In this document: positions 50,335-63,114 of the stretch, in pieces
Layout: every line of letters begins with the position of its first letter
Numbering within the stretch: the first letter of the stretch is position 1
Program-made: the position numbers and the translations under genes
Assembly: GCF_000002235.5 (NCBI RefSeq)
Contig: NW_022145609.1
Location: forward strand, 10,519,274 to 10,583,273
Source: Strongylocentrotus purpuratus
Taxonomy: Eukaryota > Echinodermata > Echinoidea > Camarodonta > Strongylocentrotidae
DNA: 64,000 nt
Direction: 5' to 3'
Notes under the pieces: generated by a model
Databases searched by the model: none
What the model was told of the DNA's origin: nothing
The model's input: only the letters and a program-made list of their open reading frames with translations

Positions 50335-52635
50335 TTCGTCCTATCCCCCTATCCCACTGACCCTTCTTTCTGATAAGTTACCGTCACATGACTTACCAGG
50401 TGCACACATTACAATTCAGCTATGATGACTGTTTCACTCCATGCCAATTTATCAATTCATACATGACTATTAATCACCCTATTGGCCTTCTACACATCTA
50501 ACTACCCTTTCCATACCCCACTTGTCTATTACTCTATTTGATTCCAAAATTTCTATTTTATGAGCCATAATTTGTGTTTCACATTGGGATAGGGTACTGG
50601 CAAGTTGCCCCCCCCCCCCCCCTCCCCCTCCTCTTTTTTCGCAGAGAGATACAGAACCATTGGCTTGCACTTAATTGTATACATAACATATGACTACAGG
50701 TAGAAATTAAAGAAGTGTCAAGGAAAACAGTTGGTGATTATCTAATTAGAAGCCATTTCCTTGTAATCGGAATCGTTGATTATTCTATTGACCCGCAGGT
50801 TGTCATCACTATTTCCACTTGCAAAAATTAACGGTCATTAGGAATGCTCTAATTAGAACATTAAGAACGATAGTATCCAATTGTAATTGGTATAATTGAC
50901 ATTACAAACTAGTTCCAACAACTAAATCAAATTTATGCTTTATCCAACAGTTTATTAGCTAAGCATAATTAAACATAATTAAATTGCCATTGTAACAGTT
51001 CCATTTTTAAGCATTTAAGAGAAAAATTCAGAAGTGTCTCCAGTCCTCGATTGTGATTTTTATTGCAGTTTTTACAGCTAGCCATGTTCAAGCCTTCAGC
51101 CTTCAATAACCACTTTTAAAATGTGAAACTAAAAGGCTTTCCTTGCCAAATTTCAGTGTTGCAGTCATTATTTAATTAGAATACAAAAACCCCAACCTTC
51201 TGTACTAATAATGGAGAATTAATCATTTAAGTAAGAATCTGCCAAAATATATCTTAAAGCAAATAACCTAAAAAAAAGAAAATAAACCTATTTGTTCTGG
51301 CGAACACATCTTCATAAGATGTAAAACAATAATACACGGTAAACAAAACTAAGTGTAGTTCATTACTGTGTGCTCTTGGATTCAATGCAGCACAAAGACC
51401 TATACTTTGTGTCTTTCTGATGAAAACTATGATTATGTTGTTGCAGGACTTATACAATTCTGTTTTATAAATGAAATGATAATTCTAGAAGAAAACTGAC
51501 TAATTTATAAATAGTTTGAAGTCAGCACCACGTGAAATACAATTTAAAGCTACTTACCTCATATATGTCATCTCTAAACAAAGAGAATTTTGAATTCACT
51601 TATTAAGTGCATGGTAGTTAAAAACTAGCCATTTCCTTTGAAAATTAATGATTTCAATGACAAATACCAATACTCTGCAATAGCAGAATAAAACACACTA
51701 AATATCATTCATATCACATAAAACCACAGACATTTTTCTTACCAAATTCAAGAAATAAAGTCCTTCTCGAACCCCTGCGTCCGACAAATGAAAGAAAAAT
51801 ATTCATCCACTGGGTGAAGCTAGGCTTCTGAAAACTACTCCGTATACCTGGAAGTGGAAGGCCTATATACCTTGAGAATCTATTCAAACTTCTTTGACTA
51901 CTGAATGAAATAACCCTAGATGTAACACGTTTTATATACCAGATCATTTCCTCTTTTATCAAGTACCTGCTTGTTTCCAAAACGATGGAAAAAAAGAAAG
52001 AAAACAAAGTCTATAAGAAAGCAAAAAAGGGAATGATTACACTGGGGCAGGTTTTTTTTAAAGCGTATTGTTTTAATCGGGTCAGAATTTTCTTGACTTT
52101 TCAAGTATGAACTTGTAATCAAGAGTGATTTTATATTTCTTTTAAATAGATGGATTCATGTGTACATTACCGGTATATATACTTTACTAATTTGAGTTCT
52201 GAAAATAAGTTTTCCACAATATAAACATTTTGGGTTATTCCTATTTTTAAATCATGACACCATTTCCCGCGTATTCATGCTACTGCAAGTCAGCAAAACA
52301 AGAAGAAAAAAACTAAATGTATATTCCCAGGTAAACCTTTTCCAAGGTCAATGTATATTTATGTAACCGATACCAAAAAAAGCTTTTGTGGTTGATACCA
52401 TATGTTCAATGGCAATAGAATTCAACTTTAGCTTAACATGTGTCATACTATACGTACATGCACACGTCTTTCTCCTCATGTATTTGACTCATTTGTCTTT
52501 TTTTGTCTGTTTGTCTTCTTCTTTCTCTCCATACCATTCTCTCTCTGCCTCCCTCCCCCTCCCCGTCTCTCTCCGTCTCTCTCTCTCTCTCTCTCTCTGC
52601 CTCTCTATGTCTCTCTGTCTCTGCAAACTGAAGCA
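49845..52635. other. Non-coding stretch with simple repeats
   Basis: T20 run at 49844-49863, a C run of about 26 at 49973-49998, 'cccctttcagtt' tandem copies at 50128-50165, CT/AT tract at 50168-50340, a C run at 50610-50625 and a CT tract at 52540-52622. Donor-like motifs (for example GAG|gtaagt on the minus strand near 51557) exist but without recognisable exons. Confidence 0.6.
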
Positions 52636-52637
52636 GG

Positions 52638-53070
52638 CACTAGCTTTGAAATTATCGGTAGTATATCATGTTCAGCTCTTCATCTTTAAAGAGCATTCTT
52701 TTCAGACTTTTTTCCCAATATATTTAGAGATTTTCTTCTTCTTCACAAGGTCTCCCGGGACATAAAATTGCCTTAAACGTCGAAGCAAAAAATCGCTAGC
52801 TTTGGGATTGATATCATGTTAAGGTCTTATTCTTCCAGACTTTTTTCCAAAATATTCAAAGATTTTCCTGATTCTTCAACAGGTCTCCCACTTCAAATAA
52901 TTCCTCTAAACATGAAAGAAAAAACCACTAGCTTTGGAATCGGTAGAATATCATGTTCAGCTCTTCATCTTTAGAGAGCATTCTTCCAGACATTTTCTCC
53001 AAAATATTCAATGATTTTTCGTCTCCTTCGAAAGGTCTCCCGGGTCATAAAATTGCCCTTAACATCCAAG
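52638..53070. repeat. Three-copy degenerate tandem repeat (~145-bp unit)
   Basis: 'ctagctttg', 'tatcatgtt', 'ttccagac-ttttt-cc', 'atattca-agatttt' and 'aggtctccc' recur in order at about 52640, 52796 and 52928. Copies 1 and 3 are closer to each other than to copy 2. Confidence 0.85.
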
Positions 53071-53815
53071 AATGAAGGCATGTTGCCAATTTGACGCTCC
53101 CAAGACTCGGTTACCGCTGTAATGGTTCGTTTAAAACTAAAATGCATGAAAAAGTAGTAGATGTCTAGGCATGATAAACACACTCAAAGCCCAAGGCAAG
53201 CCTACTCCTGTAACATTCATGATATCCTCGGAGTCAACCGGGAGAATTCTGAGACAAACATGTATAGGTTACAGCCACATTCGGTGTTAAATTTGACAGT
53301 TACACGCAAATAACACACAAAGGTAACCTACAAAAAGTGAACTTTTGTTTCCTTTCTAGCCCTTCAAGGATAGGAGAGGGAGAACTTGCTTTTTTCATGT
53401 AGAATGATATACATTTTAGAGGAACAGTTGTTTTTTATGATAGCTTCACATATTCCAATCCATGAACAGAATGTTAATGTCATTGCCTCATTGGAAACAT
53501 TGATTCAGTTGATGCATTTTCAGAGATTTAATATCAATAATGAAAGAAATCTGGTAAATTCATTTTCTTTAGCTGACATAGGGTCATTCCCCCAAAAGCA
53601 TGATGATCCAGGATTCCAGGGAGTGAGATTAATGTCCGAGATATATTAACAAAAAGATATGATATTCCAAACAGTAATAGACTCAGAAAATAGATATACC
53701 ACAGGCTCGGGACTCAGGTACAGGATTATTAATAAATACTTCATATATGAAATAATTCTAGACTTGAAATCCTGGCCCAATTTTGAAGATAAATTTCCTG
53801 CAGTGACTTGACTTT
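53071..53815. other. Non-coding stretch
   Basis: No feature recognised. Confidence 0.6.
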
Positions 53816-53818
53816 TCA

Positions 53819-53848
53819 TGTATTCACAAGTTTGTCATTGTTTCCATC

Positions 53849-53904
<56 letters not shown>

Positions 53905-54124
53905 ATAATAATAATACTTAAGGTCATAGAGATTCAGGAAATGGGAGATTCACAAGTTTGTCATTGTTTCCATCTTTCCTCCTCCCCCCACTCTCTCTCT
54001 CTATCTCTCCCTCTCTCTCTCTCTCTCTCATAATAATAATACTTAAGGTCATAGAGATTCAGGAAATGGGAGATTCACAAGTTTGTCATTGTTTCCATCT
54101 TTCCTCCCCCCCCCCCCCCCTCTT

Positions 54125-54173
<49 letters not shown>

Positions 54174-54240
54174 ACTCTCTCTCATAATAATAATAATATA
54201 ATAATAATAATTAAGGTCATAAAGATTCAGGAAATGGGCA
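53819..54240. repeat. Three-copy tandem repeat with embedded CT expansions
   Basis: Unit: 'ttcacaagtttgtcattg' + 'tttccatctttcct' + (CT)n + (AAT)n + 'cttaaggtcatagagattca' + 'ggaaatggga', present three times (about 53822, 53949, 54073). Each copy has its own CT length and copy 3 adds a C run. Confidence 0.95.
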
Positions 54241-54408
54241 ATACATCAACAATGTCTGCGCAGGAAGGTAACATCAGATTCCCATCCTCAAATGCTACAG
54301 GATTGTCCATGAATGACGTCATGGATCGATTCAACCTCCCTTGGATATTGTCTGCTGATTGGCATGAGGGCATTAAACGATATCATTCTGGTTCTCAGCA
54401 GAACATAC

Positions 54409-54763
54409 TAGGCCTGTCCTCATCAGCTTGAGATTGCCAAATAGCCCGCTATTTCTGATTTGGGAAATAATCCCTAAGTTACAAATTGCATCTTCATCAG
54501 CTAGAGACTCGAGCTCAAGAAATTTTGCTCAGCGTTCACGCATAGTGCAAGTCTTTGGGCTGGGGCTGGTGAAGACGCACCGGAAAAATACCAGAATATT
54601 TTGCAAACTAGCCCAAGATATCTTGGGATTAATTATCTTTACCAAATATCCCGCTAATTGCAACTGTGGGCTGATGAAGACGCAAATTAGCTGGATAATT
54701 TGTGATCGGGATAGTTAAAATAGCGGGTTATTTGGAAATCTCGAGCTGATGAAAACAGGCCTA
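54409..54763. mobile_element. MITE family B, copy 2
   Basis: TAGGCCTGTCCTCATCAGCT and AGCTGATGAAAACAGGCCTA inverted ends; interior aligned with copy 1 ('gcccaagatatcttggga', 'ccaaatatcccgctaatt'). No long flanking direct repeat here. Confidence 0.85.
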
Positions 54764-57700
54764 TTGATGAAGTATATGGAAACTTGTTTCCTATGGCTTT
54801 AGACTAGTCATCTAATGTCCTCAATTTTATGGATGTCGCTTCCCGGAACCTTGGATAACAACCTATCAAATTTAGCAAAGAGTGATGAGTCTGCATAGCA
54901 TATCTATGGATGGATTAAACACCTTGAAAACAAGAAATGTTGATATGTTGGGTAATGAATTGAATCTCGTAGAAACATTTGACTCTGATGCATAGGTGAA
55001 TCATCTATCAAGTAATCCATTTGACTGACTAGGTGCATCTCATCCTTGGTTTATCCCAATTGAAAGCATCCTTGAGTTGAAGTTAAAAGTTGTGACTGTT
55101 TTTCTCTTGATAAATCACAAATTTACTCATAAATTGGAACGATAGATCAGAAAGCCAAGTTATATTACCAAGGTGAATGTGGCGCTACGTCAGAGGCAAA
55201 AACTGGAGCAATATGTATGACAAAACTTTAACTTTGTTTTGAGATATCTTTGTTTAAATTACCAATCAAGAATCATATCATAAGCAAGAAATGGAAAGAG
55301 TTTGTCATAATGTAAGAGGGCATGTGTGATTTGACCCCCCCCCCCCCCCAGAAGAAAAAAAAATGTAAATAAATAATTTTTAAAAAAATTACAATATACA
55401 TCTGTTCATGCTGTTGAGAGACAAAAAGGATGTGAACTCTGTGAAAAGAACTAAACGTGTATGATTAGTCTTCTAGCTCTCAACAGGCAATAATCTATCT
55501 CTACTATTTTCTAGCACCTTTCACATATATGAATAACTTTGGATATGCCTGCTACGATTATTGTAACAATTTTGAAGAGTCAGCGTCGTCTGCCAAACCT
55601 TTAAGACCCTTTTGTGTATTCCAATGTCAGCCACTAATCTCATTATCAAATCTTCCATGTCTATCGCAGCTACGGTTTATGCAGATGAACGTGCACTTTG
55701 TGAAGGAGACAGGAAAAGAGGAGACAAAACTGGGAGGGGTAAGGATGATCAATGAAACAGAGGAAGGGGAAGATTTCCTCTGTCTGGTCGACGGCAATGA
55801 GGAGAGATTCTTTTCTAAGCAAACTTGGTAACAGGAACTGGGAGGTTTTTGCACCATTACCATTTTTTCTGGTTTGGATGTTATATCAATCTCTTAAGAC
55901 AATGTTTTTTAATAACTTCTGCATATTGAATGAAAATGAATTAGAGTGGTCTGAAGAAAAAAATCACCAATGAACAGGTTACAAAATGACTCTGTCAAAT
56001 TTGTTCTTCAGATCTTCTTACCATTAACCTGTTACAGAGCTATAGACAATGGAATTCCTACTGTGAGAACATGCAACTTTGCAAAGACCTATTCTATATG
56101 TCATGCTGGAATCGGTTATTGAATTTCATGTTTATTCATTCATTTTCATTCATGAATAGCTGTATTTCTAATATGCTGACAAGGCATGCAATTTGCACCC
56201 CCCCCCCACCCACACAAAAAATAGATGATAACTAAGAATTGTCCATTTCAAAGGCGATGCATGAAACATCTTTTTTATGATTTGGGGGTAAAGGAGAAAA
56301 GGGGAAAGGGTATCAGCCAGCAGGAAGGGTGATTCATTATTTTTTTTCACCCTCAAAATCTGGATAAAATCAGGAGAATAAATCTCGAGCATGGGACTTT
56401 GGACGGATCGAAGGACAGAATTTCTAAGGCTTCGTTTGAGGGAACTGTCAATGAGCATTTCAGTAGTACCAGGAGAGGGTGATTATGACAGAATGACTTA
56501 GGAGCTGATAGACAGAACGTCTGTGCTTGCTCGGTGATTGAAGGGGCAGGGAAAGACGAGAGGGTTTGAAATGTATTGGAATGGTCAATATGATAATTGA
56601 TTTCAAATGTCTGTACTTTCTAGGCTTTACCTTCATCATCGCAAATCTGCAGAAAGGTTAACCGAGGATCAATGACAGTGTCATTCTGGGATTCCTTGAA
56701 GATGGCATCTATTTCCTGGATCCTTGTCTCTGGTGTTTCATACGATTCACCCAAAGGCCATGCACTGATCAGTTATGCCACGCCAATACATCAAAAGTCA
56801 TATGCACTATCTGTCAAAGGGTCAGTAAAGTTCTTTGGTTCAAATCGGACAGAACTAGATAAATTGTTTTAAAAAATGTACATACAGTTAGAACAAGTTG
56901 CTCCAAAGTAGAGCGTATCTCCTCAAAGGCAGAAACACAAGAGATGAGGAAGATCATAAAAAATGAAGAGAAAAAATGAGTACCGGTACATCAACCTGTT
57001 GACTACTGAACTCCATCACATACAATGACCATCTGGTTCCCGTAAAGATGACAACTGTCTAGAAGGCATCAGAACATAGAAAGATATGGATAGGTACCTT
57101 CCAGAAGATCCTCCTTTAGTATTGGGAATCATTGACCCTAATATCATATCAGTGATTTTAAATTTCCTTTGAGCTTTATTTTGCCAGAGATGAAGGGATA
57201 GTTTTAGGGTTCCATTTAGGATTTACAATAGCTTTAGTACATATACATTGCTGAAGTATATAAGCATAAACATTTGATTGCTGCACACTTGTTGTCGAAA
57301 TACACTTTATGCAATCGAAGAAAGCAAATTTGGTGAAAGACCACGAAAGTCGATGGAAGACGACATTGGTGGCTATTCATTGAATATCACTGAAATTTTA
57401 AAGTGGGGTAGAATGACAGAGGATTGTATAGAAACATAATTCAGATATAGAATCGGTAGTTTTAGGTCAATTTCTAGCCCTAAATAACATAGATTAGAGA
57501 TAGCTACAGTATATAAATTCATACCACAAATACATTATGTACTATTTAAAGTAAATTGTGTAGGCTTTGGTACTTACCACATAGTATTCCTAGATGTAAG
57601 TATTCCGAGATGTCAGTATGTCCCCTAGTAGCTTAAAAGTCCAAGTCGAATGCACTGTAATGAGACAATGAGAAGAAGAATATAAGAAATAAAGTCAATG

Positions 57701-58026
57701 TTGCAAAGGCATTTCCATCTTATCCTGGGTAGAGAGATTCACATCAGTTGACCTGCTTACAAGAATCACAACACTATTCACTACTTCAAGGATAACAACA
57801 TATTCAAAACCCAGTGTCAAAAATGCTTTTTGGTGTTCTCTGCATAACACATTTAAACATGAAAAGAATAACGCTCCTGTTCACTGTAATTATTCTGTTT
57901 GACTGAGAGAAAAAAACATACATCATGAAACATAGATTTCACTTTCAAAATTCTAAAGCACCAGCAAATTGATATCAAAATCCTTCTCTGCCAGACCTAC
58001 ATTATTTTGACAACTTCAAAACACAG
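54764..58026. other. Non-coding stretch
   Basis: C run at about 55336-55350 and at 56199-56207. The open frame 55529-55831 shows no recognisable domain. On the minus strand a possible small untranslated exon (acceptor tctcattacag, donor GTG|gtaagt, 57578-57655) has stops in all frames. Nothing supported. Confidence 0.55.
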
Positions 58027-58131
58027 TATCGTCCCTTTTTTCACGAAGTGACGGTAGTGAGGAAAATCGTAACGCAAAGTGAATGCAATTTTTTTCTCAC
58101 TACCGTCACTTCGTGAAAACAGCGACGGTAT
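58027..58131. mobile_element. Compact hairpin element (24-bp perfect stem)
   Basis: 58038-58061 and 58096-58119 are perfect inverted repeats (TTTTCACGAAGTGACGGTAG... and inverse), extended by 4 further pairs after one mismatch, with a 30-odd-base loop. Outer bases (tatcgtcc / gcgacggta) pair partly, so the likely element is ~105 bp. Confidence 0.8.
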
Positions 58132-58986
58132 GTACAAGTAGTCTACACAATCAATCAGTCATGCTTATTAACTTGTCAAGTGTGTCTAGCCTAACCACTG
58201 ATGCATTCCAAAACATGCCAGTCAAACATTCTTTTACATATCTGCAGTAAAACTTTTCATCTTCTCGCTTACTAATCCACCTAAGGGCAAATTAATCCAT
58301 TAATTTCTCACATTTTGAAATCATTCGGCACCAATGGATTCAGAGAATAACAATCAAATGTAAACATGTCTCAAGTTTGAAATAATTTCAAAACAAGCCA
58401 GCTCCACATTCTTCTAGAAACTTGGACTGCTGGTAAATGGCAGACATAGAAAACACCAGTAATGTTCATCTACCTCCAACATCACCTTTTATACTATTTG
58501 TTAAAAAGCTAGTTAAAATACTGATTGGAAGCAATAATACATATGGACTGCAACGGTTGTATGCAATTCCTTTCTCTAGTACTCTAGTTGCAATATCTAT
58601 GTTACTAGGGTTATCCATACTGCGTTTTGAATAGAATGCTGATTTTGTGGAAAGCCAGAAATCAAGCAACATGAAACTTTTAAAAATAGTGAAGAATTGA
58701 TCTGCACTGCAAGAAACTTTCCCAAATTGCAAAAACTTGTAGTAATGTTGATTATGACCCAAGCAATTATGTGCTGAGCAACTTTTGCAAATCTAAACCA
58801 CTTGCGAAATTCACACACATTTCATAAATACTGGTTTTACAGTTATAACGTTATAATCTAATACTGAAACTGTATAATTATATAAAATGTTTCCATACTA
58901 AACATTGATCCTTTTTTTAAACTTTCAGGAATTTTTGAAATAATCTTTGCTAAACCAATTAAACTACGTTCATGGCCATGTGGAAA

Positions 58987-58987
<1 letters not shown>
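58132..58987. other. AT-rich non-coding stretch
   Basis: No feature recognised. Confidence 0.6.

Positions 58988-58988
<1 letters not shown>

Positions 58989-59045
<57 letters not shown>
58989..59045. repeat. (AT)n microsatellite
   Basis: About 28 uninterrupted AT units. Confidence 0.98.
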
Positions 59046-59051
<6 letters not shown>

Positions 59052-60600
59052 GAACTGTTAACGTACCCCATACAAGGTAAAACCTTGGCACTGCATGGAT
59101 TTCAATTCAAAAGTACACTGCATGTCGTACTTCATGTTTCTAAAGGTCACCCCAACTATTCACCATGAGAGAGAGAGAGCACTTTAAATCCTTACAACAG
59201 CTACTGAGCACAAGGAGACAGCATAATCTTCGGCAGAGACAGGCCGGGCGTTACAGAGCAAGTAGCATTTCTGGATGCGATTTGCTTTGCGGCTAATCCA
59301 GGATGTAATTAATAAACAAGATTTCAAATGGGATCCCCCGCTTGCGACACCCCAAATCCATCCTCCCTCGCAAGCTACCACGTTCTGACATTGAAGCAAG
59401 ATGATCCGAGATGGGTGGAGATACGGGATCAAGAGAGAAACCCAGAAAAAAATGTTGAGGATTGAGCTGAATGTGAGAGCAAGAAATTGGGCTTTGTGCA
59501 TGTAGAGCCGGACTCACTAACAGAAAAAATTCAAAAGAAACTTTCAATTTGCTGTGATATTCCTAACAGCCAATATAATGATGACCAGTGGGATATGAAT
59601 AATGCATAAATACTAAAAACAAAATAATAAGCCCCCCCCCCCCTGGAGTAACAATGATCTTTAATTGCTTTCAGAGTAAATTACAGGAGTGACAATACAG
59701 GAGTAACAATCTGTTATTGTATAATGCTTCTAGAAAACAAAGGGAAGTAATGAGAAAGCACAACAAAAACCAGACTAGCATTATAGTCATAACATGATCA
59801 TGGGGAAAAGATATAAGAACAAAGTATCAATAAAGCAAAAAATATAGTATTGTTAGAATTTGACCCTACTGCTTCATAAATTGTCTTCATTGTTTCCAGT
59901 GGCACCTATGAGCTACTCATAGTATCCAGTGGACAGACAGTGGACTGAAACAAAGAGGGAGAACCATATGCCTGCAGAATAAAGACATGGATTAATCAAA
60001 GACTTAAATTTAAGCTATATGTCTAAAAGTTAAAAACCAGGATCAAGAAATCGGCAGAAAGGAGTATGTCAGTCTCTGACAGGGTAATCTTCCATCATTC
60101 CCAAGATGCGATGAGTGTACAATGGCCAACCCACACTAGATTATGATGAGCCACCTATCCCTCTTGAGGATGTCATCTGTGGGGAGCCAGAAGGGCCTTT
60201 TAACTCTGTGTAAAGTATATGAGTAGATGACCTTCTGGCTCTAGGCAGGAGATATGAACTTTGGAGCGGCATCCTTCTTTACCATCAAGTTCACAAGTCA
60301 TTAGCTTGACCTTGAAACATAAAACATTGCCTTGTCAAACACAGAATCTATGGTCTGCCCTTTTACATCTTAGTAATGGATCTCTCTAGTCCTAGAGTTT
60401 GGGTGTAGGTCATTGATACCTACAGTGGTTAAATAGGTTAAAAACTTTAAATCTAAAACAGCAATAAGGAATATATCGTCCATTTGGAGCCAGAAGGGCA
60501 AAAACTCTTGTATTTCAATGCCCTTATGGATCGAAACAGGCATATTGTTGGTCCTATACTGTAACTCTGTCTCTCTCCGAGTCTAATTGTAGAAGGATAG
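59046..60600. other. Non-coding stretch
   Basis: 59200-59470 is less AT-rich and unique. A small inverted repeat gagccagaagg/ccttctggctc lies at 60184-60194 and 60231-60241, with the same word again at 60484 and near 37899, suggesting fragments of one repeat family. C run at 59632-59643. Confidence 0.5.
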
Positions 60601-60604
60601 AGTA

Positions 60605-61095
60605 GTGTCCGAACCCCAAACTTCACCACAGTCACCAGTGACAATACCACAGATCCTTCCGCGAGGCACACACACTCACACTCCAGTCACAGGCATCGGT
60701 CACAGCTGATGACCACCAATCCTATCTTCTATCTAAAGCTAACCCCCAAAAAGGACACTAGGAACTCTCCATAAGTTAGTTTGAACCCTAAACACCACCA
60801 CAGAGTCACCCTACCACTAAACCACATATCCTTCAAACCAGCATACTCACTATACTCCAATCACCCTCTATCATCATCAAGCCTATCTCGGCATTCCCGC
60901 TGACACTAGAGGACACAGGGAATTCCCATATGTCAGTTTGAACCCTATAGTTCCAATCACAGAGTTACCCTACCACTAGACCACATACCCTCAAACCAGC
61001 ATACTCACTACTCCAATCACCCTCTATCACCTTCAACCCTATCTCGGCTCTCCCGCTGACACAAGAGGACACGGGGAATTCCCGTAGGTTTCCCA
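60605..61095. repeat. Three-copy degenerate tandem repeat (~157-172 bp unit)
   Basis: 'gaaccctaa-accaccacagagtcaccctaccacta-accacat', 'catactcacta-tccaatcaccctctatca' and 'gacac-agaggacac' recur from about 60609, 60783 and 60940. The second and third copies are close; the first is diverged. Confidence 0.85.
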
Positions 61096-62061
61096 CGGAT
61101 CCATCCCAATTTCCCTGATCTCGTCAAAGACTACGGAGTTAACGGTGGCATCTCGGCACCCGCTGAGATGCAACGATTACTGTCCCATACCCTCAGATCA
61201 CATAACCACAGTATAGAGAGCCCACGGTGCAACCTCATGGTCTCACAGAACACTCACTTACTTCTCTCCCTGGTTGTTGCAAGGTGCAATCAGGCATAAA
61301 TAAAGAACAGTTTCAACCTAAATTCTTCTTTTTTAACCCGATAAATTTCAGACAACTGTAGGATATCTTTGTAAAAAAAATGTAAAACAAAATGTATCAT
61401 ACTTTCAAAAAATGTCCCCATACTCTTCAAAGACACTGTACTTTTTGAAATATGAAAGCAATCAAACCATCTTTGATAATTAATTAATACCTCTTGATAG
61501 TTTCCTCTCAAATAATTTCTTTTCTACTATCTGTTTCTGTGTCATTCCTGATCAAGTCACATCTATCCCTAGTGTGTTTGATCAGATTAAAACATTGAGG
61601 ATATGTACTGCAGATTTTTGCTCCTTGGAGTGAGTGCCTTCTGATTGATAAAGGGCTGATATCAATTAGAATTCAGGTTTACACTTAGATTTCTCAATTA
61701 TGATTGATGATTTGAGAAAGCTCACAGATTAATTGCCTCAAGGGTCTAAGATTCTTGAGGAAAAGGGCAATATACATCAGTTATCATTTTGAATTTTAAA
61801 GGTCAAATATGTTCAAATACAAGGATCTTTATCAATTATCATGAAGTGACCTAAATATCATGTTCAAACCATGTGCTATTTCCCTACCTCTTATGGAAAT
61901 ACTTCAAACTTTTAATGAATTTGGTTATGTCTGATTGAGACTTGATGAAAGTGCTGTTAAAATGACTGTAAAAGCCTAAATAAAGTAATCAAAGTTCTTC
62001 AAATAATAACATACATTATGACCTTGAACTCTGATTAAGAAAGAGACAGAGATCAGAGTTA
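61096..62061. other. Non-coding stretch
   Basis: 61096-61260 is unique and balanced in composition; the rest is AT-rich. No exon recognised. Confidence 0.55.
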
Positions 62062-63114
62062 AACTAGATGGAATTTTGACTGCGCGCAGTCGAAAATGAT
62101 GCCTCCGCCATAGAGCAATTTAAACAAGTTTGGAGTTTAAATCTCCAGTGGTTCTTGAGATATCATGATAACAATCTCAATGTATGGAATTTCATAAGTT
62201 GACCTCTGTGACCCTTGACCTTTGACCTACGTGCTCCAAAATCTAATCAGATTGTCTTCCTATGGTGATACACACTATCATTAAGTTTGAAGTTTAAATC
62301 TCCAGTGGTTCGTTGGTGATACATACTATCATTAAGTTTGAAGTGAAAATTCTCCAGTGGTTCTTGAGATATCGCGATAACGATCTCAATGTATGGAATT
62401 TCATAAGTTGACCTCTGTGACCCTTGACCTTTGACCTACGTGCTCCAAAATCTAATCAGATTGTCTTCCTATGCTGATACACACTATCATTAAGTTTGAA
62501 GTTTAAATCTCCAGTAGTTCTTGAGATATTATGATAACAATCTCAATGTATGGAATTTCATAAGTTGACCTCTGTGACCCTTGACCTTTGACCTACGTGC
62601 TCCAAAATCTAATCAGATCGTCTTCCTATGGTGATACATACTATCCTTAAGTTTGAAGTTTAAATCTCCAGTGGTTCTTGAGAAATCATGATAACAATCT
62701 CAATGTATGGAATTTCATAAGTTGACCTCTATGACCCTTGACCTTTGACCTACGTGCTCCAAAATGTAATCAGATTGTTTTCCTATAGTGATACACACTA
62801 TCACTAAGTTTGAAGTTTAAATCTCAAATGGTTCTTGAGATATCGCGCTAACAAACTCAATACAAGGAATTTCATAAGTTGACCTCTGTGACCTGTGACC
62901 TTTGACCTACGTACTCCAAAATCTAATCAGATCGTCTTCCTATGGTGATAAATACTATTCCCGAGTCTTAAGTTTAAATCTTAAATGGTTCTTGAGATAT
63001 TGTGATAATGGTCAAACGGGACGGACGTACGGACGTACATGTACGGACGTACGGACGGACAACCCGAAAACATGATGCCTCCGGCACCACCTTCGGTGGC
63101 GGAGGCATAAAAAG
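62062..63114. mobile_element. Pearl/HINE-like (non-autonomous Helitron-like) element, copy 2
   Basis: Same orientation and same ends as the element at 18172-19303: aaactagatggaatt, palindrome GACTGCGCGCAGTC (62078-62091), 'aaaatgatgcctccg', and on the right a GACGTACGG-rich tract, 'gacggacaacccgaaaaca' and the terminal hairpin of CCTCCGg-CACCACC...GGTGG-CGGAGG. The core differs: about five ~157-bp units (anchor g-cttcc at 62254, 62463, 62620, 62777, 62934), the first enlarged by a ~52-bp internal duplication. Confidence 0.8.

Noticed and set aside
51714..52007. Minus-strand frame ending in a phase-1 donor (TTTG|gtaaga) near 51737
   Set aside because: Phase would suit the KANK large exon, but composition is AT-rich, no promoter-like context exists, and it would require a start inside an unremarkable ORF; not convincing compared with the 48.8-kb exon.
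55529..55831. 100-codon plus-strand frame
   Set aside because: No recognisable domain and no exon boundaries of quality; likely chance.
57578..57655. Small minus-strand exon-like segment with good acceptor and donor
   Set aside because: Stops in all three frames and no known transcript partner; splice-site pairs of this quality occur by chance in 64 kb.
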